Source: DATCVR01 sp036566745
Lineage (GTDB): Bacteria > Actinomycetota > Actinomycetes > Jiangellales > Jiangellaceae
Length of the DNA stretch: 18,111 nucleotides
Direction: 5' to 3'
Assembly (NCBI GenBank): GCA_036566745.1
Contig: DATCVR010000370.1
Coordinates: forward strand, 1-18,111
This document shows positions 6,837 through 15,440 of this stretch, one piece after another. The number at the start of each line of letters is the position of its first letter. Position 1 is the first letter of the stretch. Under the pieces are notes generated by a model. That model was not told the DNA's origin. It saw only the letters and a list, made by a program, of their open reading frames with translations, and searched no databases. The position numbers and the translations under genes are program-made.

Positions 6837-7475
6837 ATGACCGACCAGCAGCAGGACCCGGCCGAGGGCGGCAGCCCCACCATCCGGGACCGGCGGCGGA
6901 TCGATCCGGTGACCGGCGAGCGGCGCGTCTCCGAGGACACCTCGGGGGCGCCCGCCGCCGCGTCCGCTGACGCCGCCTCCGGTCCGCCCGGGTCCGAGGT
7001 GGCCGACGCCTTGGCCGCGGCTCAGGCCGAGGCGGCCGAGCGGCTCGACGACCTTCGCCGGCTCCAGGCCGAGTACGTCAACTACCGCCGCAGGGTCGAG
7101 CGCGACCGTGAGGCCGTGCGCGAGAACGCCAAGGTCGAGGTGCTCGGCGAGTTCCTGGCCGTCCTCGACGACATCGGCCGCGCGCGCGAGCACGGCGACC
7201 TCACCGGAGCGTTCCGGGCGGTCGGCGAGGCGCTCGAGGCGGCCACCGCCAAGGCCGGGCTGGTCCGGTACGGCGAGCCGGGCGACGAGTTCGACCCGAC
7301 CATCCACGAGGCCTTGATGCACGGGTATGCCGATGATGTCGAGGTGGCTACGTGCACGCAGGTCCTCCAGCCGGGGTACCGCGTGGGCGAGCGCATCGTG
7401 CGGCCGGCCCGGGTGTCGGTGGCCGAGCCCACCGAGGCGCTGCCCACACCGGCCGACTCCGGCGACGACAACTGA
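6837..7475 (+). CDS. grpE: Nucleotide exchange factor GrpE
   Basis: The protein has 212 residues. The N-terminus (1-55) is charged and disordered, followed by a long helix (VADALAAAQAEAAERLDDLRR) leading into LQAEYVNYRRRVERDRE, the GrpE family core. A four-helix region with EFLAVLDDIGRAREHG follows, then the beta wing with GDEFDPTIHEALMH and VLQPGYRVGERIVRPARVSV, which are GrpE signatures. It releases ADP from DnaK. The start is taken at ATG 6837, 34 bases after dnaK; the open frame runs back into dnaK but without family sequence. The upstream AGGAAG is rather far from the ATG. The tail after the wing (EPTEALPTPADSGDDN) is short and acidic, as in actinobacterial homologues. Confidence 0.98.
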   Translation: MTDQQQDPAEGGSPTIRDRRRIDPVTGERRVSEDTSGAPAAASADAASGPPGSEVADALAAAQAEAAERLDDLRRLQAEYVNYRRRVERDREAVRENAKVEVLGEFLAVLDDIGRAREHGDLTGAFRAVGEALEAATAKAGLVRYGEPGDEFDPTIHEALMHGYADDVEVATCTQVLQPGYRVGERIVRPARVSVAEPTEALPTPADSGDDN

Positions 7476-7495
7476 GTCACCCACGCACCACTGAC

Positions 7496-7507
7496 AGGAG
7501 GGAGGGG
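7496..7507 (+). promoter_or_regulatory. Strong ribosome binding site setting the GTG start of dnaJ
   Basis: AGGAGGGAGGGG lies 8 bases before GTG 7516. This very strong Shine-Dalgarno sequence supports the GTG as the real start, because the first ATG in frame would remove the J domain. Confidence 0.75.
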
Positions 7508-7515
7508 CGCAGCAC

Positions 7516-8679
7516 GTGAGCACCAAGGACTGGATCGAGAAGGACTACTACAAGATCCTGGGTGTCACCAAGGACGCCGACGCCGCGGCGGTGAAGAAGG
7601 CGTACCGCAACCTGGCTCGCGAGCTGCACCCCGACCGCAACTCCGACGACAAGCAGGCCGAGGCGCGCTTCAAGGACGTCTCGGAGGCGTACTCCGTCCT
7701 GTCCGACCCGGAGAAGCGCAAGAAGTACGACGAAGCCCGCACCCTCTTCGGCGGGGGCGTCCGCACTCCCGGCGGCTCCGGCAACGGCGGGTCGTTCAAC
7801 TTCGACCTCGGCGACCTGTTCTCCAGCTCCGGTTCGAGCGGGGGCTCCGGCGGGCTCGGCGACGTGTTCGGCGGAATCTTCGGCCAGCGCCCGCGTCCGC
7901 GCACGTCAGGAGTCCGGCGCGGGGCCGATGTCGAGACTGAGGTGAAGATCGGTTTCACCGAGGCGGTCGAGGGTAAGACGGTGCCGTTGAAGATGACCAG
8001 CTCGTCGGCGTGTACGGCCTGTGCCGGCACAGGCGCCCGAGCTGGCACCGTCCCGCGCGTGTGTCCGACGTGCTCCGGCACCGGTTACACGAGCACCGAC
8101 TCCGGAGGATTCGGCATGGCCGAGCCGTGCAAGGACTGCAAGGGCCGCGGCCTGGTGGTCGACGACCCCTGCCCGGTCTGCCACGGCTCGGGGCGCGGCA
8201 CCACCAGCAAGGTCATGCACGTCCGCATTCCGGCGGGCGTCACCGAGGGCCAGCGCATCCGGCTCAAGGGCAAGGGCGCGCCCGGCGAGCGTGGCGGACC
8301 GGCCGGCGACCTCTACGTCAAGGTCCACGTCGGCACCCACCCGATCTTCGGACGCAAGGGCGAGCACCTCACCGTCACGGTTCCGGTGACGTTCCCCGAG
8401 GCCACGCTCGGCGCCGACATCAAGGTGCCCACGCTGGGCGGCGTCCCGGTCACCCTCAAGCTGCCCCCGGGCACGCCCAACGGCCGCACCTTCCGGGTGC
8501 GCGGGCGCGGCGCCACCCGCAAGGACGGCACCCGCGGCGACCTCCTGGTCACCGTCGAGGTCGCCGTGCCCAAGGTCGTCGACGGGCAGGCCAAGGAAGC
8601 CCTCGAGGCATTCCAGTCGGCCACGTCCGGCGACGACATCCGCGCCGAACTCATGAACGAAGCAGCGAGAGGAGGCTGA
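7516..8679 (+). CDS. dnaJ: Chaperone DnaJ (Hsp40, type I, DnaJ1-like)
   Basis: The protein has 387 residues. The J domain starts at DYYKILGV (10-17) and holds the HPD motif (38-40). A G/F/S-rich linker (about 78-130) follows. The zinc-binding domain has all four CxxCxGxG repeats: CTACAGTG (166), CPTCSGTG (183), CKDCKGRG (205) and CPVCHGSG (219). The C-terminal substrate-binding domain begins VRIPAGVTEGQRIRLKGKG and has the usual LKLPPGTPNGRTFRVRGRG. It stimulates DnaK ATPase and delivers unfolded clients. The WIEKDYY start is typical of the actinobacterial DnaJ that is encoded beside dnaK. It lies 40 bases after grpE and only two bases before hspR, whose ribosome binding site is inside the dnaJ end. 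Confidence 0.98.
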   Translation: MSTKDWIEKDYYKILGVTKDADAAAVKKAYRNLARELHPDRNSDDKQAEARFKDVSEAYSVLSDPEKRKKYDEARTLFGGGVRTPGGSGNGGSFNFDLGDLFSSSGSSGGSGGLGDVFGGIFGQRPRPRTSGVRRGADVETEVKIGFTEAVEGKTVPLKMTSSSACTACAGTGARAGTVPRVCPTCSGTGYTSTDSGGFGMAEPCKDCKGRGLVVDDPCPVCHGSGRGTTSKVMHVRIPAGVTEGQRIRLKGKGAPGERGGPAGDLYVKVHVGTHPIFGRKGEHLTVTVPVTFPEATLGADIKVPTLGGVPVTLKLPPGTPNGRTFRVRGRGATRKDGTRGDLLVTVEVAVPKVVDGQAKEALEAFQSATSGDDIRAELMNEAARGG

Positions 8680-8681
8680 TC

Positions 8682-9095
8682 ATGGACGCTGGTACGAGAT
8701 TCGTCGTCGCGATGTCCGGATCGGCCCGGCTCGTACGCGATGACGAGCCGCTCTACGTCATCTCCGTCGCGGCCGAGATGGCCGGCATGCATCCCCAGAC
8801 CCTGCGCCAGTACGACCGCCTCGGCCTCGTGTCGCCGCGGCGTACCGGTGGCGGCGGCCGCCGCTACTCGCTGCGCGATGTCGAGCTGCTGCGCGAGGTC
8901 CAGCGCCTCTCGCAGGAGGAAGGCGTCAACCTGATCGGCATCAAGCGGATCCTCGAGCTCGAGGCCGAGGTCCATGCCCTGCGCGCCCACCTGGCCGCGC
9001 TGGCCGACGTCGTCGATCCCGAGCCCGACTACCTCCCGGTACCGGCGTTCGGCGGGGCCGCGCTGGCCGTCTGGCACTCACCCTCGTCGCGCTGA
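8682..9095 (+). CDS. hspR: Heat-shock repressor HspR (MerR family)
   Basis: The protein has 137 residues. Residues about 25-90 are a MerR-type winged helix: LYVISVAAEMAGMHPQTLRQ then YDRLGLVSPRRTGGGGRRYS, nearly the textbook HspR sequence. A helical segment (LIGIKRILELEAEVHALRAHL) forms the dimer coiled coil. HspR binds HAIR sequences with DnaK as co-repressor and shuts off dnaK and clpB until stress titrates DnaK away. ATG 8682 is preceded by GGAGG at 6 bases; a second in-frame ATG at 8712 is possible. It is the last gene of the operon, so it is autoregulated through the two HAIRs at 4778-4850 and probably also acts on the HAIR at 12778-12798. Confidence 0.97.
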   Translation: MDAGTRFVVAMSGSARLVRDDEPLYVISVAAEMAGMHPQTLRQYDRLGLVSPRRTGGGGRRYSLRDVELLREVQRLSQEEGVNLIGIKRILELEAEVHALRAHLAALADVVDPEPDYLPVPAFGGAALAVWHSPSSR

Positions 9096-9148
9096 CCCTT
9101 CCGCGACCCGCTGCCCTTCGTGAAGATCGTCGTGAAGGACAGCGCAGG

Positions 9149-9181
9149 CTGAGCGCCCAGCCCTCTGGCCTGGGCGCTCAG
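9149..9181. terminator. Hairpin terminator between hspR and the convergent membrane gene
   Basis: CTGAGCGCCCAG (9149-9160) and CTGGGCGCTCAG (9170-9181) form a perfect 12-bp GC-rich stem with a 9-base loop. No T-run follows on either side, as is common in actinobacteria. The right arm contains the stop codon of the minus-strand gene ending at 9178, so it can end transcripts from both sides. Confidence 0.8.
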
Positions 9182-9588
9182 GCGGTGAGGAGCCCCACGC
9201 CCAGGGTGCCGAGGCCGGCGGCCAGAACGAGCGCCCCGATCCACACGAGCCAGATCAGCTTGTTCGGCGAGGTGCGGCCGGCGCCCATCGAGGAGAAGAA
9301 GAACCCTGCGGGCATCACGATGGCCGCGACGGCGACCCCGCTGCGAGCCACCCATGCGGCGAAGCCCTCCAGCTCGGTCGCGTCGGTGAGCACGGCCGCG
9401 ATCAGCCCGAGCGTGATGAACATGCCCGCGTGGCCGTGGCCGGCCCGGGCGAATGCCCGCTGGAAGTCGGTGGCGGGCATCGCGCCGCGTACGAGGCGGG
9501 TCAGGTACCAGCCGCCGGACTCGATGGTGATCGCGGCGAGCAGCAGGACTCCGGCCAGCTGCCGGGCCTCGGAGCTGAGTTCGAGCAC
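9178..9588 (-). CDS. Small four-span membrane protein, unknown function
   Basis: The product has 136 residues and four hydrophobic segments (about 11-30, 50-68, 79-98 and 113-135). Distinctive text is ITIESGGWYLTRLVRG, FARAGHGHAGMFITLGLI and IVMPAGFFFSSMGAGRTSPN. The repeated His/Gly motif GHGHAG and the conserved-looking ESGGWYL resemble uncharacterised actinobacterial integral membrane proteins often found next to a TetR gene; I cannot name a function. The GTG start at 9588 is set by AGGAGG 5 bases upstream. The 64-base gap to the divergent TetR gene holds a repeated operator, so this gene is very likely the TetR target. Confidence 0.75.
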   Translation of the reverse strand: MLELSSEARQLAGVLLLAAITIESGGWYLTRLVRGAMPATDFQRAFARAGHGHAGMFITLGLIAAVLTDATELEGFAAWVARSGVAVAAIVMPAGFFFSSMGAGRTSPNKLIWLVWIGALVLAAGLGTLGVGLLTA

Positions 9589-9613
9589 GGTGTCCTCCTG
9601 TGGCGGCGTTTCA

Positions 9614-9638
9614 AAACACTGTTAGCAAACACTGTTAG
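9614..9638. promoter_or_regulatory. Doubled operator between the membrane gene and the TetR gene
   Basis: Two identical copies of AAACACTGTTAG (9614-9625 and 9627-9638) are spaced by one base. Each copy contains the palindrome AACA-C-TGTT. The junction makes a further inverted pair TGTT/AACA. The repeat lies just upstream of the TetR -10, so a bound TetR dimer would block its own promoter and probably that of the divergent membrane gene. Confidence 0.75.
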
Positions 9639-9640
9639 GT

Positions 9641-9646
9641 TATTCT
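9641..9646 (+). promoter_or_regulatory. Candidate -10 (TATTCT) of a leaderless tetR transcript
   Basis: TATTCT ends 6 bases before the GTG at 9653, and no ribosome binding site is visible. This is the TANNNT-N6-start pattern of leaderless genes. The second operator copy ends 3 bases upstream of it. Confidence 0.5.
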
Positions 9647-9652
9647 CGTCAA

Positions 9653-10273
9653 GTGGGTAGACGACGACTGCACGACGACGCGCTGCGCGAACGACTGCTG
9701 ACGAGGGCTGCCGAGACGGTGTCGTCAGGCGGGGTCCGCGAGCTGAGCCTGCGGACGCTGGCCGCCGAGGCCGAGACCTCCACGGCAGCGGTGTACTCGC
9801 TCTTCGGCGGGAAGCCCGGGCTGCTCTCGGCCCTGTACGAGCAGGCGTTCCAGCGCTTGGGTGATCGGCTCGCCACGGTGGGCGTCGGTGCCGACCCGGT
9901 CGAGGACATCGTCCAGCTCGGTCTGGCCTACCGCGCCGGCGCGCTCGCCGACCCGCACGGTTACCGGGTGATGTTCGGCGACGAGGTGCGGCCGTCAGCG
10001 GTGAGCAGGCGGGCCGCGCGGGTCGGCGCCGGGACGTTCGACCCGCTGCTCGACGCGGTGCGGCGTGCCGTCGCCGCTGGCCGGTATCCCGCGAGCCCCG
10101 CCGCCGAGTCGATCGCGACCGCGCTGTGGGGCAACGTCCATGGCCTCGTGTCGCTCGAGCTGGGCGCGTTCGTGCCACCCCGGGCCGGCGATCCGGCGAT
10201 GATCTTCGAGGCGGCCGTCCGGGCGACCACGCGTGGCTGGAGCAGCGCCCCCGAGCCTCTCCCTCCCCGGTGA
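9653..10273 (+). CDS. TetR-family regulator with WHG-type C-terminal domain
   Basis: The product has 206 residues. The N-terminal helix-turn-helix spans about 10-60 (RLLTRAAETVSSGGVRELSL then LAAEAETSTAAVYSLFGGK), the classic TetR layout. The C-terminal ligand domain includes WGNVHGLVSLELGAF, the motif that names the TetR WHG C-terminal domain. Start GTG 9653 has no Shine-Dalgarno sequence but sits 6 bases from a -10-like TATTCT. It is divergent from the four-span membrane gene across two copies of AAACACTGTTAG, so it is likely autoregulated and a repressor of that neighbour. The inducer is unknown. It converges on the FAD-oxidase gene with 46 bases between the stops. Confidence 0.93.
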   Translation: MGRRRLHDDALRERLLTRAAETVSSGGVRELSLRTLAAEAETSTAAVYSLFGGKPGLLSALYEQAFQRLGDRLATVGVGADPVEDIVQLGLAYRAGALADPHGYRVMFGDEVRPSAVSRRAARVGAGTFDPLLDAVRRAVAAGRYPASPAAESIATALWGNVHGLVSLELGAFVPPRAGDPAMIFEAAVRATTRGWSSAPEPLPPR

Positions 10274-10323
10274 TCGTCGGGAGGATCCGGTCGCCCTGGC
10301 CGCCCGAGCCTTCCAACGATCAC
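10270..10323. terminator. Weak inverted repeat between convergent tetR and FAD-oxidase genes
   Basis: GTGATCGT (10270-10277) and ACGATCAC (10316-10323) are perfect 8-base complements separated by 38 bases, and each contains one of the two convergent stop codons. The long loop could fold further (CGGG with CCCG). It may act as a two-way terminator, but could be chance. Confidence 0.3.
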
Positions 10324-11699
10324 GGGGATGGTGCGGGCGGGATGAGCACGCCGGGGTTGAACAGGCCGTGCGGGTCCAGGGCGTCCTTGATGGCCCGCAT
10401 CGTGGCGAGGTCGACGGCGGACCGCCCCAGCCCGATCCACGGCAGCTTCGAGCGGCCGATGCCGTGCTCGGCGCTGATGCTGCCGCCGTGGGCCGCGACC
10501 TCGCCGAACACCAGGTCGGTGACGGCGTCGACGTCGGCGGGGTCCACGTCGAGGAGGTTGGCGTGGACGTTGCCCTCGGCGATGTGGCCGAACGTCACGA
10601 GCCTGACCTCGGGAAACGCCTCGGCGACCCGGGTGCGCAGAACCCTCTCGAACTCCGCGTGGCGGGCGAGCGGCACGGCGACGTCCAGCTTGACCGGCGG
10701 CGTGGCCGATGCCGCGTTGATCGATTCGGTGTGACCCTCGCGATAGGCCCACAGGCGGCGTCCCGGCCCGGCCTCGACCGTGCCGTCGTCGATCACGTCG
10801 GCAAGGTCCTCCAGCACCTCGATCACGGCCTCGTCCGACCCGCCGGACAGTTCGACGAGGAGGTAGTGCGGCGAGGGCTCGGCGAACGGCGGGCGCAGGC
10901 CCGAGGTGCCGCAGACGAGATCGAGCCCCGGCTGGCCGAAGAACTCGGCGGCCTCGACGTCGAGGCCGGACCGGCGCACCCGGTCGAGCGCCACGAGGGC
11001 GGCGTCGAGCGACGGGACGGCGACGAGCAGGACCTGCACGTGAACGGCCGGCGTCACCAGGCGCATCAGCACGCCCGTGACGATCGCGAGCGTGCCTTCG
11101 CTGCCGGTGAGCAGCCCGGGTAGGTCGTAGCCGACGTTGTCCTTCTCCAGACCGGTCCAGCGCCGCAGCACCGAACCGTCGGCGAGGACGGCTTCGATGC
11201 CCAGCACCTGGGCCCGGGTGGCCCGGCGGCGCACCACCCGGACGCCGCCGGCGTTCGTCGCGACGATGCCGCCGAGGGTGGCGGAGTCGCGGGAGGCGAG
11301 GTCGATCGCGAAGGCCAGCTCATGCTCGGCCGCGGCGCGCTGTGCGTCGGCGACCGTGACCCCCGCGCCCGCGGCGATGGTGCCCCCGACCGGGTCGACC
11401 CCCTCGATCCGGTTGAGGCGCCGCACGCTGACCACGACCTCGCCGGAGTGTGGGATCGAGCCGTTGACCAGGCCGGTGTTGCCGCCCTGGGGGACCACCG
11501 CGACACCGGCCGACGCGCAGACCCGGACGACGGCCGCCACCTCGGCGGTGGACCCGGGGCGGACCACCGCGGTGGCGTGGCCTCTCCACCGCCCGGACCA
11601 GTCGGTGACGTACCCCTCGGTCAGCCCCGGATCGGTCAGGACGTGGTCGGCACCCACGACGGCGGCCAGCTGGTCGAGCACAGCGGTTGGTCCCGGCAT
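10320..11699 (-). CDS. FAD-linked oxidase of the GlcD / D-2-hydroxyacid dehydrogenase type
   Basis: The product has 459 residues. The N-terminal FAD-binding domain of the VAO/PCMH fold shows VVPQGGNTGLVNGSIP (about 58-73), the SRDSATLGGIVATNAGG segment and TGSEGTLAIVTGV. The C-terminal FAD-oxidase domain contains FGHIAEGNVHANL and SISAEHGIGR, whose His residues bind metal and substrate in D-lactate and D-2-hydroxyglutarate dehydrogenases. It should oxidise a D-2-hydroxy acid and pass electrons to a carrier. No GlcE/GlcF or iron-sulphur partner is nearby, so it fits the single-subunit D-2-hydroxyglutarate/D-lactate dehydrogenase group best; exact substrate unknown. One segment reads VRVVRRRATRAQVLGIE, where relatives usually have a Gly after the first Arg pair. 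The start is ATG 11699; the longer open frame lacks family sequence. It is divergent from the phosphotransferase gene across 57 bases. Confidence 0.92.
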   Translation of the reverse strand: MPGPTAVLDQLAAVVGADHVLTDPGLTEGYVTDWSGRWRGHATAVVRPGSTAEVAAVVRVCASAGVAVVPQGGNTGLVNGSIPHSGEVVVSVRRLNRIEGVDPVGGTIAAGAGVTVADAQRAAAEHELAFAIDLASRDSATLGGIVATNAGGVRVVRRRATRAQVLGIEAVLADGSVLRRWTGLEKDNVGYDLPGLLTGSEGTLAIVTGVLMRLVTPAVHVQVLLVAVPSLDAALVALDRVRRSGLDVEAAEFFGQPGLDLVCGTSGLRPPFAEPSPHYLLVELSGGSDEAVIEVLEDLADVIDDGTVEAGPGRRLWAYREGHTESINAASATPPVKLDVAVPLARHAEFERVLRTRVAEAFPEVRLVTFGHIAEGNVHANLLDVDPADVDAVTDLVFGEVAAHGGSISAEHGIGRSKLPWIGLGRSAVDLATMRAIKDALDPHGLFNPGVLIPPAPSP

Positions 11700-11756
11700 G
11701 GCGCACAGCCTGCCACGGCGATCGTTCCTCCAGAGTGGGTGGCTGGAGGTGGCCGG

Positions 11757-12776
11757 ATGAACTGGCTCGAGGTGTACGAGACGGCTCGCGACAACGGCGT
11801 GGCCGCGGCGGGGTACTACAACCACAACATCCGCGTGGACCTGTCCGCCGGTGCGGTGAACGTACGGATCCCGATCCCCGGCGCCGAGCTCATGGACGTC
11901 CGTCTCTGGCCCGAGGCAGAGCTCCTGTCGGCGCTCGCGGGCCGCCTGCGGGCGGTCCCGCAGGTGCGCCACGTGCACCGGGAGCCGGCGTTCCAGGTGC
12001 AGGACTTCGTCTCCGGCACCGTGGTGCACGACGACCACCCGCGCGGGGTGGTGGTGCCCGGGCAGGTGATCGACGACGTCGTCGCGCTGTTCGCGCAGGC
12101 CGCTCGGGTGCCGCTGGCGGCGCTGCCTCCGCTGGCCCACGGGTGGCCGACCGGATCGGACACCCCGGGGTTCGGTGCCGTGCTGTCCGACTTCACCACG
12201 AGCGTCTACGAGCGGTTCCGCGGGCCCTTCGCGTCGTTCTACGCCGAGATCGGGGTGCCGCCGGATCCGTGCGCACCGATACGCGACCTCTGGCCCGGGC
12301 TCGCCGAGCGCCCGCTGACGCTGGTCCACGCCGACATTCACCGCAAGAACATGATCCTCGGGCGGGACGGCGCGACGGTGTTCCTCGACTGGGAGCTCGC
12401 GCTGTGGGGCGATCCGGTGTACGACCTAGCCGTTCACCTCCACAAGATGGCCTATCGGGCCGACGAGCGACTCCGTCTGCTGGTGGGGTGGTGGAACGCC
12501 CTCGACGCGGTCCACACCCGCGGGTGGAGGCGTGACCTCGCCAGCTATCTGGCCCATGAGCGGGTGAAGTCGGCTGTGGTCGACTCGGTGCGCTACGCCC
12601 AGCACATCGCCTGTGACAATCTGGGAGCGGACGAAGAGAACGTGCTGGTGAACAAGGTGGCGTACAAGCTCAACGCCGCCTACCCGTACTGGGGCGCCGA
12701 CCGCTGCGTCGACGTCGCGGAGGTGCGATCGGCCGCGGCGGGATGGGCGATGCGCCACGGGCGGCGGGCACGTTAA
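11757..12776 (+). CDS. APH-fold phosphotransferase (aminoglycoside/choline kinase-like), substrate unknown
   Basis: The product has 339 residues. The kinase core shows LVHADIHRKNMIL with the catalytic HxDxxxxN (H191, D193, N198) and FLDWELALWGDPVYDLA with the metal-binding Asp (D211) of the DWE motif. The N-lobe includes YNHNIRVDL, IPIPGAELMDVRLWPEAELL and FVSGTVV, consistent with ATP-site strands and hinge. The family phosphorylates small molecules such as aminoglycosides, choline, homoserine or sugars; nothing here decides between them, and a resistance role should not be assumed. ATG 11757 follows GGAGGT at about 7 bases. The stop TAA at 12774-12776 overlaps the extended palindrome of the clpB HAIR, so transcripts of this gene could read through into clpB, or HspR bound there could act as a roadblock. 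Confidence 0.88.
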   Translation: MNWLEVYETARDNGVAAAGYYNHNIRVDLSAGAVNVRIPIPGAELMDVRLWPEAELLSALAGRLRAVPQVRHVHREPAFQVQDFVSGTVVHDDHPRGVVVPGQVIDDVVALFAQAARVPLAALPPLAHGWPTGSDTPGFGAVLSDFTTSVYERFRGPFASFYAEIGVPPDPCAPIRDLWPGLAERPLTLVHADIHRKNMILGRDGATVFLDWELALWGDPVYDLAVHLHKMAYRADERLRLLVGWWNALDAVHTRGWRRDLASYLAHERVKSAVVDSVRYAQHIACDNLGADEENVLVNKVAYKLNAAYPYWGADRCVDVAEVRSAAAGWAMRHGRRAR

Positions 12777-12802
12777 AGTTGAGCGGAACAGACTCAACTT
12801 TA
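12774..12802. promoter_or_regulatory. Extended HAIR operator of clpB (HspR binding site)
   Basis: The HAIR halves GTTGAGC (12778-12784) and ACTCAAC (12792-12798) are spaced by 7 bases. The symmetry extends to perfect 10-base arms, TAAAGTTGAG (12774-12783) and CTCAACTTTA (12793-12802). The left arm includes the TAA stop of the upstream phosphotransferase gene. The core from TTGAGCGGAAC to GACTCAAC differs from dnaK HAIR 2 by a single base. Confidence 0.92.
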
Positions 12803-12810
12803 GCGTTGTT
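12779..12810 (+). promoter_or_regulatory. clpB promoter, SigA-type with an overlapping SigH/SigR-like candidate
   Basis: A SigA-like pair TTGAGC (12779-12784) and TAGCGT (12801-12806), spaced 16 bases, lies on the HAIR. Overlapping it, GGAAC (12785-12789) and GTT (12808-12810) are 18 bases apart, the spacing described for SigR/SigH stress promoters. The start would be near 12813, leaving a leader of about 35 bases with AGGAG before ATG 12848. Confidence 0.5.
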
Positions 12811-12847
12811 GCTCCTGATGGACACGTGATCGAGAACCAGGAGAACC

Positions 12848-15433
<2,586 letters not shown>

Positions 15434-15440
15434 ACGCCGG

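Noticed and set aside
4877..6940. Long open frame of 687 codons on the minus strand opposite dnaK
   Set aside because: It follows from third-position GC bias; the sequence is rich in Leu, Asp, Gly and Val runs without domain sense, and dnaK on the other strand is certain. Antisense frames to dnaK are a known artefact.
11700..12341. N-terminal extension of the FAD oxidase frame to 12341
   Set aside because: The extra residues lie antisense to the phosphotransferase kinase motifs and do not look like any domain; the enzyme is complete from 11699.
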